From assembly GCA_965197395.1 (NCBI GenBank), contig CBDANB010000007.1, positions 868,001 to 932,000 on the forward strand: 64,000 nucleotides of DNA. Reading direction: 5' to 3'. A program made the position numbers and the translations under genes. This DNA is from CAZYFH01 sp965197395. Its GTDB lineage: Bacteria > Acidobacteriota > Vicinamibacteria > Vicinamibacterales > UBA8438. Shown here piece after piece: positions 59,447 to 64,000 of this stretch. The notes below the pieces were generated by a model. It was not told where the DNA came from. It did not search any database and saw nothing but the letters and a program-made list of their open reading frames with translations. How positions within the stretch are numbered: the stretch's first letter is position 1; every line of letters starts with the position of its first letter.

Positions 59447-60363
59447 TTGCCGCTCACCGTGACGGTGACGTCTTCGTGCGTCGCGAGGCCGCCGTCATGG
59501 GCCTGGCAGCGCAGCACGTAGGTGCCAGGATCGTCGAAGGTCGCCCGAACCACCCATTGGCCGTCTTCGGGAGCCTCCGGCGTCATCCACCCTGATGCCC
59601 ACGGCGAGTTCGCCCCTTCGCGGAAGTCCTCCCAGACCTCGAACTGCGGTGGGTCGAACGCCACGTCGCCGGGGCCGCGGTAGACGAACCAGGCGACGCG
59701 TAGCCCGCTCGCGCTGTTGGGCGTCCCCGAGGCGCTCCGCGTCCTGCCCGGCCGCGGCGGCGGCATTGGCCGCGCCTTTGGCACGCCATCATCCGTGGCA
59801 CGCGCCGACAGGGTGATCGTCTGTCCGACGGTGGCGTGCACCGCCGCGTCGCCTTCAACTTGGAGCATCGGCCGTTCGTTCCCGAAGATGTTGAACATGC
59901 CGCCCGCCGGTCCGCCGGCGCCGTTGTTGTTCATGATCGCGACGTCGTCCAGGAAGTAGTCGGGGTGCAGCGTTGCGTAGGCGCTCGTTGTCTCACCATG
60001 AGTCGTCAGCGTCCAGACGACTTCCTTGTCACCGAAGTCGTCGGGGACACGAATGCTGAAGACATGCCGGTTGCGACGCGGCAGGAAATGCGTCGGTTGC
60101 CCTCGATCCGGCCCGCCCGGCTCGATGCGATTGTCGGGGCCGATCGGGACGTCGAGCTTTTCCTGCCAGTTGCGGTTCATATACCCGAACAGCAAGTTGA
60201 ACGATCCGTCGTCGTTCTGCTCCCATCCCTCATACGCCAGGGCGACGGATTGACCGCCGGCGGACGAGCGCACCTGGGCCTCGGCCGGTGCGCCGGCGAC
60301 GAGGATGGCCAGTACGGCAACCGTGGCGAAGCACGCGTATGTCGCTCGCGACGGCGGCGTCAT
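59443..60363 (-). CDS. Secreted protein with Ig/PKD-like C-terminus, unknown function
   Basis: 306 aa with signal peptide (CFATVAVLAILVAGAPAEA). The N-terminal half has VALAYEGWEQNDDGSFNLLF, GYMNRNWQEKLDVPIGPDN and HVFSIRVPDDFGDKEVVWTL. The C-terminal part (VGQTITLSARATDDGVPKA, DPGTYVLRCQAHDGGLATHE, VTVTVSGN) looks like an immunoglobulin or PKD-type domain. The ATG overlaps the last base of the upstream cytochrome stop (TAATG), so the two are translated together. Probably a partner of that cytochrome. Confidence 0.75.
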   Translation of the reverse strand: MTPPSRATYACFATVAVLAILVAGAPAEAQVRSSAGGQSVALAYEGWEQNDDGSFNLLFGYMNRNWQEKLDVPIGPDNRIEPGGPDRGQPTHFLPRRNRHVFSIRVPDDFGDKEVVWTLTTHGETTSAYATLHPDYFLDDVAIMNNNGAGGPAGGMFNIFGNERPMLQVEGDAAVHATVGQTITLSARATDDGVPKARPMPPPRPGRTRSASGTPNSASGLRVAWFVYRGPGDVAFDPPQFEVWEDFREGANSPWASGWMTPEAPEDGQWVVRATFDDPGTYVLRCQAHDGGLATHEDVTVTVSGN

Positions 60364-61799
60364 TATTGACCCTCGTCGTTGTTATCGTCCGTGGCCACCG
60401 AGAGCGCCGGCATCTCGCTGTAGCCGCAGAGGGGGCAGCCGGTCACGGTTTCGCCTGGGGCGAGATCCAGCTGCTCCCGTCGCAAGGCGACCTCCTGCGC
60501 GAACTCCTCGTCGTCCATAAAGACCGCCTGCCCGATATTGATCATCATGTTGTCGATCGACCGGTGACCCAGACCCGACCAATTGCGCGGGTCGGAGACG
60601 TTGGGGTTGGTGGGCGTGTTGTCGAAGTACCCGGTAATCCGCAGGATCGTCCCCTTTGGCAGCAGCGGCGCCACGTGATCTTCGTATGTGTAGACGCGCA
60701 CCCAGCTGTGGTTATAGCCGGAGCAGCTCAGGGTCTCGATCGTGTTTTCGAAGATCGCGTCGAGGCACATCCGCACACCGGCGGCGTGCATGTGCGGCTC
60801 GAACACCGTCATCTTCGTGTGCTCCATGAGCGTGCTGAACGCCTCGAACTTCTGGTCGGCCTCCATCGGCTTGATGTCGAGATCGAGCGTCGCCGGGCCG
60901 ATGATCTGCACTGTCCGCTCCGGCTCGTAGCCCTTCGGATGGAACTTGAACCCGATTTCCAGATGCGCGCGGGTGTGGCGTCCGTTCGAGTGGATGTGCG
61001 ATGACGGAAAGAGGACCTTCGAGCCGGCCTTCAGCAGCTTGCCGGAGTCGGGATGGAAGACGTCCGGATTGCGGCCCACTTCATGGACCGGCCAGAACCC
61101 CGCCGACGCCACCGGGACGCCGTCCGGGCCGACCGGTGTCATGAGCGCATGGTGGATGACGTAGAGGCCTCCGATCGTGTCGCGCTCCGGCGCGCCCTCG
61201 GAGGTGTTCACCTCGCGCATCTCGATCGCGGAGACGTAGCGGTCCTCCGTCAGACCGGTTTCGACCTCGCCCATCGGACCCCACCAGTCGGGTGCGGTCG
61301 CCGCGATCTCGACTTCCGGAGACGTGAGCACCAGGTCGGGCGCGCCAATCTGCCAGCTCGAGGTGTCGGTGTATTCGATCGCCGGAGGGAGGTCGGCAGG
61401 GTCACCGCGCGGCGCACCGTTGTCCGCCCACGTCGCGATCTTGTCGATCTCTTCGCGGCTCAACGAGAAGTCGCCCTTGTACTCCTGAATGCCGATGTCC
61501 TTCTCGATGTACCAGGGCGGCATGACGTCCGGCTTGCCCACGCGGTCGGTCCGATACTTCATCGCCCGCGCCCAGGGACGCGCCTGCTCGTAGGTGAGGA
61601 GGGACATGGGCGCCACCGACTCGGGGCGGTGGCACTGCTGGCAGCTCCGTTGGAGGATCGGAGCGATGTCCTTTGTGTAGGTCACGTCCGCCTCGGGCGC
61701 CTCTGCGGCGGCCGGAGCGACGAACGTCACCGCGGCGACCATCACCGCAAGCAAGGCCCGCAACACCAACGAAACTGGCTTAGAGTTGGACGTCATCAT
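60363..61799 (-). CDS. Cytochrome c / copper-monooxygenase-like exported protein
   Basis: 478 aa with signal peptide (LVLRALLAVMVAAVTFVAPA). An N-terminal c-type heme domain has LQRSCQQCHRPESVAPMSLL and a PPW motif typical of this group, followed by FSLSREEIDKIATWADNGAP. The rest carries GLYVIHHALM, SSHIHSNGRHTRAHLEI, FEPHMHAAGVRMCLDAI and a C-terminal CPLCGYSEM. Histidine pairs in these positions resemble the copper sites of PHM-like monooxygenases. It is related to the first 420 residues of the protein at 33991 but lacks TPRs. Followed directly by a secreted Ig-like protein. Confidence 0.75.
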   Translation of the reverse strand: MMTSNSKPVSLVLRALLAVMVAAVTFVAPAAAEAPEADVTYTKDIAPILQRSCQQCHRPESVAPMSLLTYEQARPWARAMKYRTDRVGKPDVMPPWYIEKDIGIQEYKGDFSLSREEIDKIATWADNGAPRGDPADLPPAIEYTDTSSWQIGAPDLVLTSPEVEIAATAPDWWGPMGEVETGLTEDRYVSAIEMREVNTSEGAPERDTIGGLYVIHHALMTPVGPDGVPVASAGFWPVHEVGRNPDVFHPDSGKLLKAGSKVLFPSSHIHSNGRHTRAHLEIGFKFHPKGYEPERTVQIIGPATLDLDIKPMEADQKFEAFSTLMEHTKMTVFEPHMHAAGVRMCLDAIFENTIETLSCSGYNHSWVRVYTYEDHVAPLLPKGTILRITGYFDNTPTNPNVSDPRNWSGLGHRSIDNMMINIGQAVFMDDEEFAQEVALRREQLDLAPGETVTGCPLCGYSEMPALSVATDDNNDEGQ

Positions 61800-62380
61800 C
61801 TGGAGACCGCCTCGACTGTCATGCCTATAGATTGGCTATATCCGAGTTTCTCAAAGGGCGTAAGTACCTGATATCCCTGTCTTTCCTGGGTAAATCGAGC
61901 GTTCGGCCTGCACAGGTCGGCCGCTTCGATGTGAACATAGTCATTCACGGGTCGACTGCAGTCCGAGGACGCGGCGATCTTGTCGCATACGGATGGGCCC
62001 TGTGGAAGCTGCCGGCGCCGTGGACGCACAGAACGCGCCCACCGCACCTCGGAAAACGCTGCGCGTTTTCCACGAGCTTCCACAGGGCCTTTCCCATCAA
62101 ATCATCCACGGAAAACCCAGAAAAATCCCGAAAGGCCCCAAAATAGCGTTGGGAAACCCGGATAGACCCTATAGATTGACCATAATCCTAGTCGGGTCGG
62201 GGCAGGATTTTCAATACGGAATCCTCAATATTCCGGGCGACAGCTGCTGGGGCCAGCGCCGCCAGGTTTCCCGGTTCCGTATAGGATCACCCTGCAGCGG
62301 CGCTGCGCTCGCCGCTCTGTCATGGGCATGCGGCGGGGCCCCCAAGGCAGGGGGACCGGACCCACCAGGCAAGGAGAGAC
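61800..62380. other. Structured non-coding region between divergent genes
   Basis: No gene found. CCTATAGATTG occurs at 61824-61834 and 62168-62178. Inside, GGCCCTGTGGAAGCT (61996-62010) pairs with its exact complement at 62075-62089, around an inner hairpin (GGAAAACGC/GCGTTTTCC, 62051-62071). The part at 62090-62160 is A-rich compared with its surroundings. It overlaps the leaders of both divergent genes (61799 and 62381). It may be a small mobile element or a structured leader; which is not clear. Confidence 0.45.
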
Positions 62381-63661
62381 GTGGTGAGACGAGTGATGCT
62401 GGCGATGTCCCTCTCGGTGACGATCGGGTGCGGGGCGCCCGCGAGCGAGTCGAGCGGGTCGATGGACGAGCCCGAGACGGACGCCGCGACCGAGACTCCG
62501 GTCGATCCGACGGCGGTGCGTCCGTTTACGATCGCCGTGCCGGACACGGTGCTCGAAGACCTCCAGGTGCGGCTCGACAATGCACGCCTGCCGGACCAGC
62601 TCGATGGTGTCGGCTGGGACTACGGCGCCGAGCTCGGGTATGTCAGAGATCTCATTGGTTACTGGCGTGACGGGTTCGACTGGCGGGCGCAAGAGGCGCG
62701 GCTGAACGAGTTCGACCAGTACAAGACGGTGATCGATGGGCTCGACATCCACTTCATCCACCAGCGCTCGCCGGAGGCCGACGCGCTCCCGATCATCATC
62801 ACGCATGGGTGGCCGGGTTCCATCGTGGAATTCATGAAGATTATCGGACCGCTGACCGATCCCGTGGCGCACGGGGGACAGGCCGAGGATGCGTTCCATG
62901 TCGTCGCGGCGTCGATGCCCGGGTATGGCTTCTCGGACAAACCGCGCGCACCGGGTTTCGGGCCGGAGCAGATCGCAAACACGAACGCCAAGCTGATGGC
63001 TCGGCTCGGCTACGACCGGTACGGGGTGCAGGGTGGCGACTGGGGCAGCATCGTCAGCCAGTGGCACGCCTTCAACCATGCGGACGTGGTGGCCGGGATG
63101 CACATCAACATGGTCGTCGCCGGTCCACCGCCGGACATGGAGGACCCGACAGCCGGGGTGCCGCCCGAGGAGCTCGAGCGGTCGCAGGCACGCCAGACGT
63201 TCTACACCACGGACGAGAACGGGTACGCGCAAATCCAGGGGACGAAACCGCAGACGGTCGGCTACGGCCTGAACGACTCGCCGGTGGGCCAGGCGGCGTG
63301 GATCGTCGAGAAGTTCCGTGCCTGGTGCGACTGCGGTGGCGACCCGGAGTCGATTTTCACGAAGGACGAGCTACTCACCAACATCATGATCTACTGGGTG
63401 ACCGAGACGGCCACGTCCTCGGCCCGTCTCTACTACGAGAGCGGCAACGCCGCTGCCTCGCGGGCGCTGGGTCGCATCGAGGTACCGACCGGCGCCGCGA
63501 TCTTCCCGTACGAGCTGTTCATCGCGCCTCGGACATGGGCCGAGGCGAGCTACAACCTCGTTCATTGGACGGAGATGCCGCGCGGCGGGCACTTCGCGGC
63601 GATGGAGCAGCCCGAGCTGCTGGTCGCGGATCTCCGTACGTTCTTTCAGGATCTCCGATAG
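62381..63661 (+). CDS. Epoxide hydrolase (EHN domain plus alpha/beta hydrolase), lipoprotein
   Basis: 426 aa from a GTG with AAGGAGA before it. Lipobox segment LAMSLSVTIGCGA. The N-terminal EHN domain contains VRPFTIAVPDTVLEDLQVRL and VRDLIGYWRDGFDWRAQE. The hydrolase core has the oxyanion HGWPGS, the nucleophile aspartate in GVQGGDWGSIVS and the catalytic histidine in RGGHFAAMEQPE. Juvenile-hormone-type and fungal/bacterial epoxide hydrolases share this layout; it converts epoxides to diols. An exported, lipid-anchored version is uncommon. It precedes the propeller cytochrome gene by 44 bp on the same strand. Confidence 0.9.
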   Translation: MVRRVMLAMSLSVTIGCGAPASESSGSMDEPETDAATETPVDPTAVRPFTIAVPDTVLEDLQVRLDNARLPDQLDGVGWDYGAELGYVRDLIGYWRDGFDWRAQEARLNEFDQYKTVIDGLDIHFIHQRSPEADALPIIITHGWPGSIVEFMKIIGPLTDPVAHGGQAEDAFHVVAASMPGYGFSDKPRAPGFGPEQIANTNAKLMARLGYDRYGVQGGDWGSIVSQWHAFNHADVVAGMHINMVVAGPPPDMEDPTAGVPPEELERSQARQTFYTTDENGYAQIQGTKPQTVGYGLNDSPVGQAAWIVEKFRAWCDCGGDPESIFTKDELLTNIMIYWVTETATSSARLYYESGNAAASRALGRIEVPTGAAIFPYELFIAPRTWAEASYNLVHWTEMPRGGHFAAMEQPELLVADLRTFFQDLR

Positions 63662-63705
63662 CGCCGCGGGCGGCGGTGACACAGGGCCACTGAGGAGGCG
63701 GACGC

Positions 63706-64000
63706 ATGAACGCACGGATCAGGTCAACGCTCATCGCGGTTGGAACGGCCGGTGCGATCGCCACGCTCGTGAGCTGCGACGAGATGGCGAACATCCCGAC
63801 AGGCATCGAGATTGACGCTGACGACATCGGGGGCGTCGTCTCCAGCGCGGCCGGTCCTGAAGCTGGCGTGTGGGTGATCGCGGAGACGACCGATCTGCCG
63901 ACGCGGTTTACCCGCATCGTCGCGACCGACGACGAGGGACGCTACGTGTTGCCCGACCTGCCGGAGGCGAGCTACCAGGTATGGGTGCGCGGCTACGGGT
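63706..64000 (+). CDS. Propeller cytochrome c, N-terminal part (copy 3), runs off the window
   Basis: 98 residues visible from an ATG with GGAGG eight bases upstream. Export signal with a possible lipobox (LIAVGTAGAIATLVSCDE). Then IGGVVSSAAGPEAGVWVIAE, TDDEGRYVLPDLPEASYQVW, VRGYG, the same transthyretin-like domain as in the genes at 31686 and 41907. The heme site lies beyond the window. Its neighbour here is an epoxide hydrolase rather than ankyrin or DUF1592 genes. Confidence 0.85.
   Translation, partial: MNARIRSTLIAVGTAGAIATLVSCDEMANIPTGIEIDADDIGGVVSSAAGPEAGVWVIAETTDLPTRFTRIVATDDEGRYVLPDLPEASYQVWVRGYG

Noticed and set aside
1..64000. tRNA, rRNA, phage or toxin-antitoxin genes
   Set aside because: I looked for characteristic sequences and gene pairs and saw none I could support; small RNA genes without strong motifs could be missed by eye.

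Overview
The window is high-GC DNA from a bacterium that looks like an Acidobacteriota member of the Vicinamibacteria type. This is inferred from gene content: several secreted ankyrin-repeat proteins, CRTAC1 (VCBS/FG-GAP plus ASPIC/UnbV) proteins, DUF1592-DUF1552 pairs, a TIGR03436-type VWFA protein, beta-propeller cytochromes with a carboxypeptidase-regulatory-like N-terminus, and Tat or Sec signals on most products. No rRNA, tRNA, CRISPR array or phage was recognised.

Layout. 1-4.8 kb is a mobile-element zone: a broken IS1595 transposase, a complete IS630, an IS110 and an IS200/IS605-type element, with remnants of a TIM-barrel hydrolase and a Ser/Thr kinase between them. 4.8-9.4 kb holds small accessory genes (a permease with an internal deletion, a secreted PDLQG-type protein, YkgJ-type Cys-cluster protein, VOC protein). 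9.5-19.3 kb is one reverse-strand operon of five genes: five-heme cytochrome/TPR, ASPIC/UnbV protein, a 1224-aa TPR-VCBS-ASPIC lipoprotein, nitrilase-family amidase, DinB protein. 19.4-25.9 kb has PDLQG-type paralogues and a cluster of intact, deleted and inverted CRTAC1 genes. 25.9-27.4 kb is a split NosR-like redox module (FMN-binding protein plus 4Fe-4S membrane protein). 28-44 kb carries two versions of a four-gene set (propeller cytochrome, ankyrin protein, DUF1592 cytochrome, DUF1552 protein); in the first, the DUF1592 gene is reduced to a stub. 44-51 kb holds small Tat-signal proteins, two 4-TM proteins, a four-copy 135-bp tandem array, a TolB-like propeller protein and a VWFA protein. 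51-55.4 kb is an AttEFGH-like ABC operon with 4-nt overlaps throughout. 55-64 kb has an ankyrin protein, a membrane glycosyltransferase, a cytochrome/copper-monooxygenase-like protein, an epoxide hydrolase and the start of a third propeller cytochrome.

How it fits together. Much of the coding capacity is exported: c-type cytochromes, propeller and VCBS scaffolds, and flavin and iron-sulfur membrane proteins. This suggests periplasmic oxidation chemistry, but no substrate can be read from the sequence. The second theme is decay. At least a dozen genes are stubs, internally deleted, frameshifted by short tandem duplications or joined to other fragments. The same DNA carries three dispersed palindromic or GC-rich repeat families and four insertion sequences. 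All functional assignments come from reading motifs; no database search was run.
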